Assembly: GCF_030817415.1 (NCBI RefSeq)
Contig: NZ_JAUSZI010000002.1
Span: 11,073,501 to 11,137,500, forward strand
Length of the DNA stretch: 64,000 bases
Reading direction: 5' to 3'
Source of the DNA: Streptomyces umbrinus
GTDB lineage: Bacteria; Actinomycetota; Actinomycetes; Streptomycetales; Streptomycetaceae
Below the pieces are notes generated by a model. It saw only the letters and a list, made by a program, of their open reading frames with translations, was not told where the DNA came from and ran no database searches. Below are positions 9,230-18,146 of this stretch, one piece after another. A program made the translations under genes and the position numbers. Every line of letters begins with the position of its first letter. The stretch's first letter is position 1.

Positions 9230-11264
9230 GTGAAATACCGCGAGCACTTCGACCGGCAGGTCACGCGTGAGGATGTCTGGATCCCGACCCGGGACGGGCG
9301 GACGCACCTGCACGCCCGCGTCTGGCGCCCCACCGACGCCGAGACAACCCCCGTGCCCGCCCTCCTCGAATACCTCCCTTACCGCAAGACCGACTGGACA
9401 GCGCCCCGCGACGCCCAACGCCACCCTTGGTACGCCGGCCACGGCTACGCCTCCGTACGCGTGGACATCCGAGGCCACGGCGACAGCGAGGGAACCCCCG
9501 GCGACGAGTACGACGCACAGGAACTCGCGGACGGCGTGGACGTCGTCAACTGGCTTGCCGAGCAGCCCTGGTGCACAGGCAAGGTCGGCATGTTCGGCAT
9601 CTCGTGGGGCGGTTTCAACTCGCTCCAGATCGCCGCACTGGCCCCGGAACCGCTGAAGGCGATCGTCACGGTCTGCTCGACGGACGACCGCTACGACAAC
9701 GACGTGCACTACACGGGCGGCGCAGTCCTCGGCATCGACATGCTCGCCTGGGCGGGCACGATGCTGGCGTTCGCGGCCCGCCCGCCGGACCCGACGAGTG
9801 TCGGGAAGGACCGCTGGCTGCCGCTGTGGCGCGAGCGCCTCGAAGCGCTCGACCCCTTCCTGCACACCTGGCTGGCACACCAGCAACGCGACGACTACTG
9901 GCGGCACGGCAGCGTCTGCGAGGACTACACGGCGATCGACGCGGCGGTCCTGGCCGTCGGCGGCTGGAACGACCCCTACCGCGACACCGTGCTGCGGCTC
10001 GTGGAACACCTGCCCGACGACCGCGTACGGGGGATTGTCGGGCCCTGGTCGCATCAGTACCCGGACCGCGGCCTGCCGCCCGGCCCGGCCATCGGGTTCC
10101 TCCAGGAGACCCTCCGCTGGTGGGACCAGCACCTCAAGGGCGAGGACACCGGCGTCATGCGCGAGCCCAAACTCCGTGCCTGGCTGAACGACCCGGTCCC
10201 GCCCGCCACTTCGTACGACGAGATGCCCGGACGCTGGGTGGGCGACGACAACTGGCCCTCGCCTTCGGTCAGTTGGGATGCGCGGCCGCTCGGGAGTGGT
10301 GGCACCCCCGTCCTCGTACGGTCTCCGCAGCACACCGGTCTCGACGCCGGCCGCTTCTTCCCGTTCGGCAACGAGAGCGATCTGCCGCCCGATCAGCGGG
10401 AGGAGGACGGCCGTTCGGTCTGCTTCGACTCGGCGCCGCTGGACGGGAGGGTGGAGATCCTGGGGCGTCCGCGCGTCCGGCTCCGTCTGGACAGCGCGAC
10501 TCCGCGCGCCCACGTCGTCGCCCGTGTCTGCGACGTCGCGCCCGACGGCTCGTCCACCCTTGTCACCCGTGGCGTCCTCAACCTGCTGAGCAGGCACGGG
10601 CGCGACCGGGCCGTGGAGTGGACCCCGGGCACGTACGAGACCGTGGAGTTCGAGCTCAACGGCATCGGGTACGCCTTTCCGCCCGGCCACCGCATCAGGG
10701 TCGCCGTCTCGGACACGTACTGGCCCTGGGTGTGGCCGCACGGCGAGCGCGGCCGGTTGGCCGTGCTGCCCGCCGACAGCGCGCTGCTCCTGCCCGTACG
10801 GGATCCCGCGTCGGACGAGGACAAGGACGAGAGCGAGGGCCGGGGGTCCATCCGGTTCGAAGAGCCCGAGCAGGCCCCGCCGCTGCCCGTCACCTACGAG
10901 CGGTCCGCCGAGGCGACACCGGAGCGGCTGGTCACCTGCGATGTCGCGAAGGGCGAGTGGACGCTGGAGGTCGACCCCAAACTACGGCGGATCGCGGGTC
11001 TACCCGGACGGGCTGCGCTACGAGGAGAGCGCCCGCGAGACGTACCGGATACGGGCCGACGATCCGCTGTCGGCGCGGGCCGTCTCCGAGTGGACGATCC
11101 GACTGCGGCGCGGCGACGACTGGGACGCTGAGATCATGACGCGTACGGAGCTGCGGGCCACGGCCACGGAGTTCATCATGGACAGTCGCATGGAAACACG
11201 GGCGGACGGAGAGACAGTGGTCAAGCGCGCATGGCACCGCACCACCCCGAGGACGTCGGCGTGA
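9230..11264 (+). CDS. CocE/NonD family serine hydrolase (X-Pro dipeptidyl-peptidase-like), with a single-base frameshift near the 3' end
   Basis: Alpha/beta hydrolase with the Xaa-Pro/CocE layout, about 660 residues when repaired. Visible are DVWIPTRDGRTHLHARVWRP at the start, the DIRGHGDSEG segment, the nucleophile elbow FGISWGGFNSLQIAAL, and the C-terminal jelly-roll domain (FSPPGHRIRVAVS-like region). The frame is intact to about 10978. There CCCCAAACTAC carries one A too many: the 9230 frame then drifts to a stop at 11131, while the +1 frame continues with NYGGSRVYPDGLRYEE and reaches a stop at 11264. That stop overlaps the TetR start as GTGA, which supports the repaired frame. Members cut esters or amides such as cocaine, cephalosporin or peptide esters; substrate here unknown. 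RBS AAGGAG precedes the GTG start. Confidence 0.85.
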
Positions 11265-11911
11265 AGGCCGCGAAGACGCCCCGACGTGCCGTCGCCGCCG
11301 CCGACCGCACCCGCCAGCCCACCGAGGTCCGCCGGCGGCTCATCGTGGAGGCGGCCGTCCCGCTCATCGCCGAGCGCGGGTACACGTCCGTGGGAGTGCG
11401 GGACGTCGCTGCCGCGGCCGGGGTGTCGGTGGGTACGGTCACGTACCACTTCGGCAGTGTGCAGGAGATCCTCTCCGAGGCGATGGTGCTGCACATCGAG
11501 CGCTACTACGCGGCGCTGAACGAGGCCGCCGAGCAGGCGGCCGGCAGCGGTGAGGCGCTGCGGCTGCTGATCGACGCGCTGTTCACGGAGGACACCGACC
11601 GGCACTGGCGCATGTGGTTCGACTACTGGAGCGCGGGCGACCGCGACCAGGACCCCGAGCAGGCCTTCGCGAGCGGCCAGGCCAAGCGGTACGAGGACTG
11701 GCACAGCCAGATCCGCGCCCTGGTCGAACGGGGCGTCGCCGATGGGGAGTTCGTCTGCGCCGACCCGGCCGGCTTCACCGTCCGCTTCGCCGCCCTCTCC
11801 GACGGACTGGCCCTCCAGCGACTGCGCCAGTCACCCGAACTGAGCACGCAGGACGCCCGTCGGCACCTGTACCGACTGGTCGAGTCCGAGCTGCGGAAGG
11901 ACGGCCAGTAG
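11261..11911 (+). CDS. TetR/AcrR family transcriptional regulator
   Basis: 216 residues. The N-terminal helix-turn-helix reads RRLIVEAAVPLIAERGYTSV then VRDVAAAAGVSVGTVTYHF; the C-terminal ligand domain is rich in Trp and Arg (HWRMWFDYWSAG). The GTG at 11261 is preferred because it overlaps the hydrolase stop (GTGA); an ATG at 11231 is also in frame. Coupling suggests it senses a substrate or product of the upstream hydrolase and probably controls this region. I see no clear palindromic target close by. Confidence 0.88.
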   Translation: MKAAKTPRRAVAAADRTRQPTEVRRRLIVEAAVPLIAERGYTSVGVRDVAAAAGVSVGTVTYHFGSVQEILSEAMVLHIERYYAALNEAAEQAAGSGEALRLLIDALFTEDTDRHWRMWFDYWSAGDRDQDPEQAFASGQAKRYEDWHSQIRALVERGVADGEFVCADPAGFTVRFAALSDGLALQRLRQSPELSTQDARRHLYRLVESELRKDGQ

Positions 11912-11962
11912 GCGCTTTGCGCGTCTTTGACTCCGGTTCGCGTCAGGGGAGGCGGCCGCAGG

Positions 11963-12334
11963 TCAGGCGGTGTCCCTGCGGCCCGGCGGGAACTCGTTCC
12001 CGTCGCGGTCGGAGACCGTGGTGAACCAGGATGTGGCCCAGACGGTGAGACAGTCGGCCTCGTGGACGGTCTCGAACGGGTGGTCGTTCCATGTCCCGTA
12101 CGAGGTGACGGTCAGGGCCTCTCCGGGCTTCAGCCAGTAGTCCTGCCCGAACGGCTCCAGCCACAGCTGCAGTTGCTCCGTGCCGCTGTTCTGCACCAGC
12201 ATCGGCACCGGGTTCCCCAGCCGCTGGATCGCCTCGAAGCCGAAGTCCCCGGCCTCGGGCATGTTCGTCTTCAGCGGGTCGATGAGCCGGGCGATGCCGT
12301 TGTCCGCCCGCGAGGCCGCGTTCTGTTCGTCCAC
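11963..12334 (-). CDS. Conserved hypothetical protein
   Basis: About 123 residues if started at the GTG at 12334. I do not recognise a named family. The protein is mixed alpha/beta in character, with an aromatic-rich core (LQLWLEPFGQDYWLKPGEAL, YGTWNDHPFETV, VWATSWF) that looks like a small beta-sandwich or cupin-like fold. The start is uncertain: there is no good ribosome site before 12334, an internal ATG exists at 12262, and the frame stays open upstream through a Pro-Asp repeat made by a hexanucleotide array. It lies downstream of, and on the same strand as, the IclR gene. Confidence 0.65.
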   Translation of the reverse strand: MDEQNAASRADNGIARLIDPLKTNMPEAGDFGFEAIQRLGNPVPMLVQNSGTEQLQLWLEPFGQDYWLKPGEALTVTSYGTWNDHPFETVHEADCLTVWATSWFTTVSDRDGNEFPPGRRDTA

Positions 12335-12347
12335 GTGATCATTGTCG

Positions 12348-12395
12348 TCCGGGTCCGGGTCCGGGTCCGGGTCCGGGTCCGGGGCCGGGGCCGGG
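12348..12395. repeat. Hexanucleotide microsatellite (TCCGGG)6(GCCGGG)2
   Basis: Eight tandem hexamers, six identical and two with a T to G change. They lie 14-61 bp upstream of the proposed start of the hypothetical gene and downstream of the IclR stop. Read on the minus strand in that gene's frame they encode a run of Pro-Asp. Confidence 0.9.
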
Positions 12396-12422
12396 AACAG
12401 ACCCGTCGGCGCACCGACGTCG

Positions 12423-13196
12423 TCACAGCGGGGCGCGGTAGGCCTGGAAGACGGTGAGCCGAGAAGTGATCGTGTGAGATGCCGTGGTCAGCGCCACCAG
12501 CATTCGGGCGATGTTGCTGCCCGCCGTGGGGGCGATCACCGACAGGGCACCCACATAGGGATGGTCGGTGCTCCGCACGGGTACCGCGACGGCGAGATAG
12601 CCCTGGCGGTGCTCCTCGATCTCCGTCGCGTAGCCCTGCTCCCTGATGCGGGCCAGCTCGTCGGGGAGCTGGGCGGCGGTGAGGGTGCGGGGTGTGCGGC
12701 GGAGCATCAGCGGCACGACCGCGGACAGTGGGTACTGCTCCGGTAGCATGGCGAGGGTCAGCTTTCCGGCGGCGGTGCTGTGCAGGTGCATGTGCCGCCC
12801 GGTCAGGCTGGACCTGGCCCGGTTGCGGTGCCCGCCGACGTTCTCGATGCACAGCAGTTCCGACGCGTTCGGCACGGACAGCGTGATGGCGTTGTCGAGG
12901 CTCTGCGCGAGGTTCTCGATGACGGGCCGTGCCGCCTCGCGCAGGGTCCGCTGGCGGGGTGCGCGCAGGCCGATCTCGTACAGCTGCAGCCCGAGGCGGT
13001 AGTGGGAGCCCTCGCGCTCCAGGAGTTCGCCGGCGACCAGTTCCTGGCAGAGGCGGTGGACGGTGGCCTTCGCGACCCCGGTGCGGGCCGTCAGCTCGGT
13101 GAGGCTGAGCGAGAAGTCGTTGTCCCGGAAGGCGCCCAGGATGAGCCCGACCTTGCCGAGGACCGTCTTGGGGGGCTCGCCGTCTCCTTCGGCCAC
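12423..13196 (-). CDS. IclR family transcriptional regulator
   Basis: 257 residues. The N-terminal winged helix (SLSLTELTARTGVAKATVHR) is followed by an IclR effector domain with LQLYEIGLRAPRQ, HSTAAGKL and the C-terminal VPVRSTDHPYVGALSV. GTG at 13196 with GAGG a few bases upstream. It is divergent from an operon for a C-C hydrolase, a CoA-transferase and an acyl-CoA ligase. IclR proteins usually control aromatic or acid catabolism next door, so that operon is the likely target. Confidence 0.9.
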   Translation of the reverse strand: MAEGDGEPPKTVLGKVGLILGAFRDNDFSLSLTELTARTGVAKATVHRLCQELVAGELLEREGSHYRLGLQLYEIGLRAPRQRTLREAARPVIENLAQSLDNAITLSVPNASELLCIENVGGHRNRARSSLTGRHMHLHSTAAGKLTLAMLPEQYPLSAVVPLMLRRTPRTLTAAQLPDELARIREQGYATEIEEHRQGYLAVAVPVRSTDHPYVGALSVIAPTAGSNIARMLVALTTASHTITSRLTVFQAYRAPL

Positions 13197-13207
13197 GTCC
13201 TCGCGTT

Positions 13208-13242
13208 GATGGTGGCCGGATCATCACCGCTGTCCCACCATC
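13208..13242. promoter_or_regulatory. Candidate IclR operator between divergent genes
   Basis: A perfect 8-bp inverted repeat, GATGGTGG at 13208-13215 and CCACCATC at 13235-13242, with a 19-bp spacer. It fills most of the 60-bp gap between the IclR gene and the catabolic operon. Confidence 0.5.
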
Positions 13243-13256
13243 GAGGGATGGACCTC

Positions 13257-14132
13257 ATGGACATCCAGGCGCCCCCGGAGGGCACCTACGCGGAAGCGGA
13301 CGGCGTCAAATACCACTACGTCGAACTGGGGGAGGGCAGTCCCACCGTCTTCCTGCACGGCGGCGGCCCCGGGTGCACCGGATGGTCCGACTTCGGGCAG
13401 GTGGCGCCGCTGTTCGCCGCCGACCGCCGGTGCCTCCTGGTCGACATCCTGCAGTACGGGAAGTCCGGGAAGCCCGTCATCGAGGGCCCGATGTGGGACT
13501 ACCACGCGGCAAAGACCGTGGCGCTTCTCGACACCCTCGACGTGGAGCGCGCCGACTTCGTGTGCAACTCGTGGGGCGGCACGATCGCGCTCAACCTGGC
13601 CGCCAAGTACCCCGAGCGCGTACGGTCGTTGGTGATCACCGGCAGCATGCCCGTCTTCCACGGCCCGCTCGCCCCCCTCCCGGAAGGCGGCCGCCGCGGA
13701 CGCAACGCCCGCGACCGCTACTACGGCGGCACCGGCCCCTCCTGGGAGAAGATGCGTGAGCTGATCGCGCGCCTGGAGTGGTACGACGCCGACGCCGTCC
13801 CCGACGGCACGGTGACGCTCCGCTTCGAGCAGAGCCTTGACCCCGAGGAGACCGCGCTGGCCGGTGCCTCCGACAACCCGCGCGGCGACTGGCAGGACCT
13901 CACCGCCGAACTCGGCCGCATCGCCGCGCCGACACTCTTCCTGTGGGGCATGTACGACGCGTTCCTGACCCCGGACTACCCGCTGATGCTGGCCCGCATG
14001 ATCCCCAAGGGCAGTCTGCACGTCATGAGCGAGGCCTCCCACCATCCGCAGGAGGAACGGCCGTACGACTACCACAGCGTGGTCACGGGCTTCCTCGACC
14101 AGGGCCACGGCGCTCCGCTGGAAGGGAAGTGA
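13257..14132 (+). CDS. Alpha/beta hydrolase resembling meta-cleavage product (C-C bond) hydrolases
   Basis: 291 residues. HGGGPGCTGWSDF at about 34-46 is the hallmark of the MhpC/BphD/HsaD branch, which hydrolyses the vinylogous diketones made by extradiol ring cleavage. The triad is readable: Ser105 in NSWGG, Asp234 in GMYDAF, His262 in EASHHPQEE. The start at 13257 is chosen over 13248 because GAGGG lies 9 nt upstream of it. It is followed by CoA-transferase and acyl-CoA ligase genes. No ring-cleaving dioxygenase is in view, so the natural substrate is open. Confidence 0.85.
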   Translation: MDIQAPPEGTYAEADGVKYHYVELGEGSPTVFLHGGGPGCTGWSDFGQVAPLFAADRRCLLVDILQYGKSGKPVIEGPMWDYHAAKTVALLDTLDVERADFVCNSWGGTIALNLAAKYPERVRSLVITGSMPVFHGPLAPLPEGGRRGRNARDRYYGGTGPSWEKMRELIARLEWYDADAVPDGTVTLRFEQSLDPEETALAGASDNPRGDWQDLTAELGRIAAPTLFLWGMYDAFLTPDYPLMLARMIPKGSLHVMSEASHHPQEERPYDYHSVVTGFLDQGHGAPLEGK

Positions 14133-14151
14133 TGAATCTGCGGGCCGGTGG

Positions 14152-14181
14152 GGCTGGTCGCGCAGTTCCCCGCGCCCCTGA
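14152..14181. repeat. Copy of a dispersed intergenic element
   Basis: This stretch, with core GTCGCGCAGTTCCCCGCGCC, matches the left arm of the long hairpin at 45443-45526 with a single substitution near its start. Here only one arm is present, extended by a short local hairpin (CGCGCCCC against GGGGCGCG). Confidence 0.8.
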
Positions 14182-14252
14182 CGGGGCGCGCCCGGCACTG
14201 CGCCGACTCCACTCAGGCCGCTTTGTATCCGACAGACTCTCCCGGAGGAAAC

Positions 14253-16598
14253 GTGACCGAGCCGGCTCCGCGTGTTGTTGAACTGTCCAGCCCGTTCGCC
14301 CGGTTCGCGGGCCGGCTGCTCGTCGGGCTCGGTCACGAGGTCGTGTTGGTCGAGCCCCCGGAAGGCGACGAGACCCGCCGCGAGCAGGGCGGTGACGCGT
14401 TCGTCCACTGGCATGCCGGGAAGCGCTCGGTGGCCGTCGACCTCGCCGCGCCCGACGGAACCGCGCAGCTGCGCCGACTGCTGCGGGACGCCGACATCCT
14501 GCTCGACGGCACCGAGCACGGCGCGGAGGCGGCCACCGAGGGACTCGACCATCTCGTGCACGTCCGCGTCACCCCGTTCGGGCTGTTGGGCCCCCGCAGC
14601 GACTGGCAGGGCACCGACCTCGTGGTGGCCGCGCTGGGCGGGATGCTCGCGCAGGTCGGCGACCCCGACGGCCCACCGCTGCGGCTCCCGGAGAACCAGG
14701 CCGAGCAACTCGCGGGCGTCAACGCGGCGATCGCCGCACTGCTCGGCCTGCGCGCCCGGCGCCGCGGACCGGGGCAGCTCATCGACGTCTCCGCGCAGGC
14801 GTGCGTGGCCGCGGCTCTGGAGGCCGGAGCCCTCGCCTACCTGCACGAGGACCGGGTCCCGCCGCGTCCGGGCAGCGTGCATCCACTGGTGCCGCACGGG
14901 CTGTTCCGCGCGGCCGACGGCCATCTCGGAGGAGGGCTCGGCGGGAGTCCCCGCATGTGGGACGTGCTGCTCGACTGGCTGCGCGAGGAGAAGGCGGACG
15001 CCGACCTCGCCGAGCCGCGCTGGCAGGACCCGGTCGAACGCAAGAAGCACCAGGACCATGTCTTCAAGGTCGTCCAGGACTTCGTCGGCACCCGGCCGAA
15101 GGCCGAGTTCGCCCGGCAGGCACAGGCCAGAAAGCTGCCCTGGGCCGCCGTCGACCTGCCCCACGAACTCCCCGACAACCCGCAGCTCGCCGCCCGCGAC
15201 TTCTTCACCCGGGTCACGACACCCGAGGGGGAGCGGACCGACCTCGGCTTCCCCTTCGCGTTCCCCGAGGGCCGCCGCAGGACCGAACTCGTCGCACCAG
15301 GCCTGGGCGACGACCAGGGCCTGCTCGACGACCCGCCCCGCGCGGAGCGTTTGGCACCGGAACCGGAACCGGCGGCCGACGAACCCGTACGGCCCACCCT
15401 GGACGGCGTACGCGTCCTGGACCTGACCTGGGTGCTGGCCGGCCCGTACTGCACCAAGATCCTGGCCGACCACGGCGCCGAAGTGATCAAAGTCGAGTCC
15501 GCGGGCCGACCGGACGCCACGCGGTTCGCACCCTTCATGCACCTGTCCCGAGGCCCCCACACGGCCCCGAACACCAACGGCTACTTCAACGAGGTCAACC
15601 GGAACAAGCAGAGCATCGCCCTGGACACCCGCACCGAGGAGGGCGTCGCCGTACTCCGCGACCTCATCGCCCAAAGCGACGTCATCGTGGAGAACTTCAG
15701 CTCCACGGTCATGACCAAGCTCGGTCTGGGATACGAGGCACTGCGCGCGATCAACCCGGACATCGTGTACGTCAGCATGTCGGGCATGGGACATACCGGC
15801 CCGCGCAACGGCTGGGTGTCGTACGCGGACACCGTGTCGGCGAGTTCGGGGCTGACCGGGCTGACCGGCTGGGGACCGGACGACGTGGTCGGGGTGATCT
15901 ACGGCCACGGAGACATCGTGGCGGGCCTCCAGGCGGCGCTCGCCACGATCGCCGCGCTGGAACACCGTGCCGAGACGGGGCGCGGCCAGCACATCGACCT
16001 GTCCCAACTGGAGGCGATCGCGGCCCACATGGGCACCAGCCTCCTGCGCGGGACGGAAGTGGGTCCGGCCGGAAACACCCACTCGGAGTGGAGCCCGCAG
16101 GGCGTGTACCGATCCCTGGGCGCCGACCGCTGGCTGGCCGTCAGCGTGCGCGACGACACCGAGTGGACGGCCCTCTGCGAGGTCATCGGCCGCCCCGAAC
16201 TCGCCACCGACGAGCGGACCCGTACCGCCGAGGCCCGCAGGCGTGAGTCCGCACTGGTCGACGCCGCACTCGGCACCTGGGCCCGCACGATGTCCGCCGA
16301 CTCCGCGGCCGAACTGCTCCAGGCGCGCGGCATCCCCGCCGGAGCCGTGCAGGACGGCCGCGAACTCGTGGAACACGACCCGCAGTTGCGTGCCCGTGGC
16401 TTCTACGTGCGCAAGGAGCATCCGGTCGCGGGAGCCTTCCTCCATGAGGGCGTTCCGATCACCCTCACCCGTACACCAGGTGGCATCCGCGAGCCCGCGC
16501 CCGTACTCGGCGCCGACACCGACGCGGTACTGCGCGACGTGGCGGGACTGACCCCGCAGCGGATCCAACACCTGCGCGCCGACGGTGTGTTGAGGTGA
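14253..16598 (+). CDS. Double-length class III CoA-transferase (CaiB/BaiF family)
   Basis: 781 residues, about twice the usual 380-430, because two family III CoA-transferase domains are fused. The second half begins near LDGVRVLDLTWVLAGPY and carries the expected catalytic Asp at about 554 (GHGDIVAGLQAA). The first half is shorter and has Glu (about 151, AEQLAGVNAA) where that Asp should be. The family moves CoA between carboxylic acids. GTG at 14253 has GGAGGAA just upstream; an ATG further up would read through a dispersed repeat. The stop overlaps the ligase start (GTGA). Confidence 0.88.
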   Translation: MTEPAPRVVELSSPFARFAGRLLVGLGHEVVLVEPPEGDETRREQGGDAFVHWHAGKRSVAVDLAAPDGTAQLRRLLRDADILLDGTEHGAEAATEGLDHLVHVRVTPFGLLGPRSDWQGTDLVVAALGGMLAQVGDPDGPPLRLPENQAEQLAGVNAAIAALLGLRARRRGPGQLIDVSAQACVAAALEAGALAYLHEDRVPPRPGSVHPLVPHGLFRAADGHLGGGLGGSPRMWDVLLDWLREEKADADLAEPRWQDPVERKKHQDHVFKVVQDFVGTRPKAEFARQAQARKLPWAAVDLPHELPDNPQLAARDFFTRVTTPEGERTDLGFPFAFPEGRRRTELVAPGLGDDQGLLDDPPRAERLAPEPEPAADEPVRPTLDGVRVLDLTWVLAGPYCTKILADHGAEVIKVESAGRPDATRFAPFMHLSRGPHTAPNTNGYFNEVNRNKQSIALDTRTEEGVAVLRDLIAQSDVIVENFSSTVMTKLGLGYEALRAINPDIVYVSMSGMGHTGPRNGWVSYADTVSASSGLTGLTGWGPDDVVGVIYGHGDIVAGLQAALATIAALEHRAETGRGQHIDLSQLEAIAAHMGTSLLRGTEVGPAGNTHSEWSPQGVYRSLGADRWLAVSVRDDTEWTALCEVIGRPELATDERTRTAEARRRESALVDAALGTWARTMSADSAAELLQARGIPAGAVQDGRELVEHDPQLRARGFYVRKEHPVAGAFLHEGVPITLTRTPGGIREPAPVLGADTDAVLRDVAGLTPQRIQHLRADGVLR

Positions 16599-18146
16599 TC
16601 GGACACCCCGGTGCCGCAGCGGATGCCATGACCGTGCCGGGGCTCCTGGCCGCGGCAGCCGAGGAGTTCGGTGACCGGGTCTTCCTGCGTGTGGGGGACG
16701 TGACACGGACGTACCGGCAGTCCCGGAGGGCGGCGGCCGAGACGGCGGGAGCCCTCGTGGCGCGCGGCTGTCGGCCGGGCGACCGGGTCGCAGTCATGGC
16801 CGGCAACCGGATCGAGTTCGTCGACCTGATCCTCGGCTGCGCCTGGCTCGGGGCGGTCCTGATACCGCTGAACACCGGCCTGCGCGGCCAGGGACTCCGG
16901 CACATCCTGCGCGAGGCGGAGCCGTCCTTCCTGCTCGCGGAGGCCGAGTCGGCGGACCGGCCAGTGGAGGCCGGCTTCCGCGGCACGCTGTGGGTCGTGG
17001 GCGGGGACGACGTCCCGGGTCCGGGTGAGGCACCCGCGGTACCGCCGTCACCCGCCCACCCGGAGGACACCGTCTTCGTCCTGTTCACCTCGGGAACCAC
17101 CGGGACCCCGCGCGGCGTGCTCTGCCCCCACGCGCAGACCGTCTGGTGGGGCCGCAACGTCGCGGACTCGCTGTGCCTCACAGCCGACGACGTGCTCCAC
17201 ACGTGCCTCCCGCTGTTCCACACGAACGCCCTCAACACGCTCGCGCACGCCATGACCGTGGGCGCCACCTGCGTCGTCGGGGAGCGGTTCTCCGCCACGC
17301 GGTACTGGGACCAGGTGGCCGAGGCCGGTGCCACCGCCGTGTATCTGCTCGGCGCGATGGCGCCCATGCTCCTGGCGCAGCCACCCGGCAGACACGACCG
17401 TGTGCACCGCGCCTGGCGCGGCCTCTCACCGGCCACGCCCGCCTCCGCGTGGCAGCCGTTCCGCGAGCGTTTCGGCGTCACCCTCGTCGACGGTTTCGGC
17501 TCCACGGAGACGAACCTCGTCATCGGCTCGACCCCGGAAGCCCAACGCCCGGGCCGCATCGGCACGTTGCGTGAAGGCTTCTCCGCCCGCGTGGTCGACG
17601 AACACCTCGCTCCCGTCCCGGACGGCACGGCCGGTGAGCTTGGTCGTCCGCAGCCATCGGCAATTCGCCTTCTCCACCGGCTACTTGGGAGATCCCGAAC
17701 GGCACCCCGCCTCCTGGCGACGTACGGGCGACCGCGTGATCCGCGAGCCCGACGGCTCGTACCGCTTCGTCGACCGGGTCAAGGACGTCATCCGCCGCCG
17801 CGGCGAGAACATCTCCTCGTTCGAGGTGGAGTCCGCGGTCCGTTCGCATCCCGCGGTCGCCGATGCCGCGGCCTTTCCGGTGGCCTCGGAACTGGCGGAG
17901 GACGAGGTCATGGTGGCGGTGCTCCCGCGACCGGGGAGCGTCCTGGACCCGCACGACCTGGTACGTCACTGCGAGCGTGAGCTGCCCACCTTCGCCGTGC
18001 CCCGCTTCATCGAGACCGTCCCGGAACTGCCGCTCACCGAGACCGGCAAGGTCCGCAAGACCGTACTGCGCGAACGGGGCGTCACCGCCGCGACCTGGGA
18101 CCGGACCGCAGGGGTCAGTCCAGCTGCGCGGCCACGGCCCGGGTGA
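16595..18146 (+). pseudogene. Acyl-CoA synthetase / AMP-dependent ligase, frameshifted
   Basis: A class I adenylate-forming enzyme broken by one extra base near 17641. The first part carries the P-loop FTSGTTGTPRGV, LPLFHTNALNT and GFGSTETN. After GTAGEL the frame must shift by one to continue with VVRSHRQFAFSTGYLGDPE, then WRRTGDRV, DRVKDVIRRRGENISSFEVE and the catalytic-Lys region PLTETGKVRKTVL, ending at 18146. Repaired length is about 516 residues. GTG at 16595 overlaps the CoA-transferase stop; an ATG at 16628 is an alternative. It would supply the CoA thioester for the pathway. A sequencing error is as likely as true decay. Confidence 0.85.

Noticed and set aside
12271..13227. A minus-strand frame across IclR and the hexamer repeat with Arg-Thr repeats
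   Set aside because: It overlaps the well-supported IclR frame and its Arg-Thr run is simply the microsatellite read in another frame.
13224..16706. A minus-strand open frame of more than 1100 codons opposite the CoA-transferase
   Set aside because: It is an antisense shadow produced by high third-position GC; its translation is low in hydrophobic patterning and has no motif, while the plus strand has clear CoA-transferase motifs throughout.
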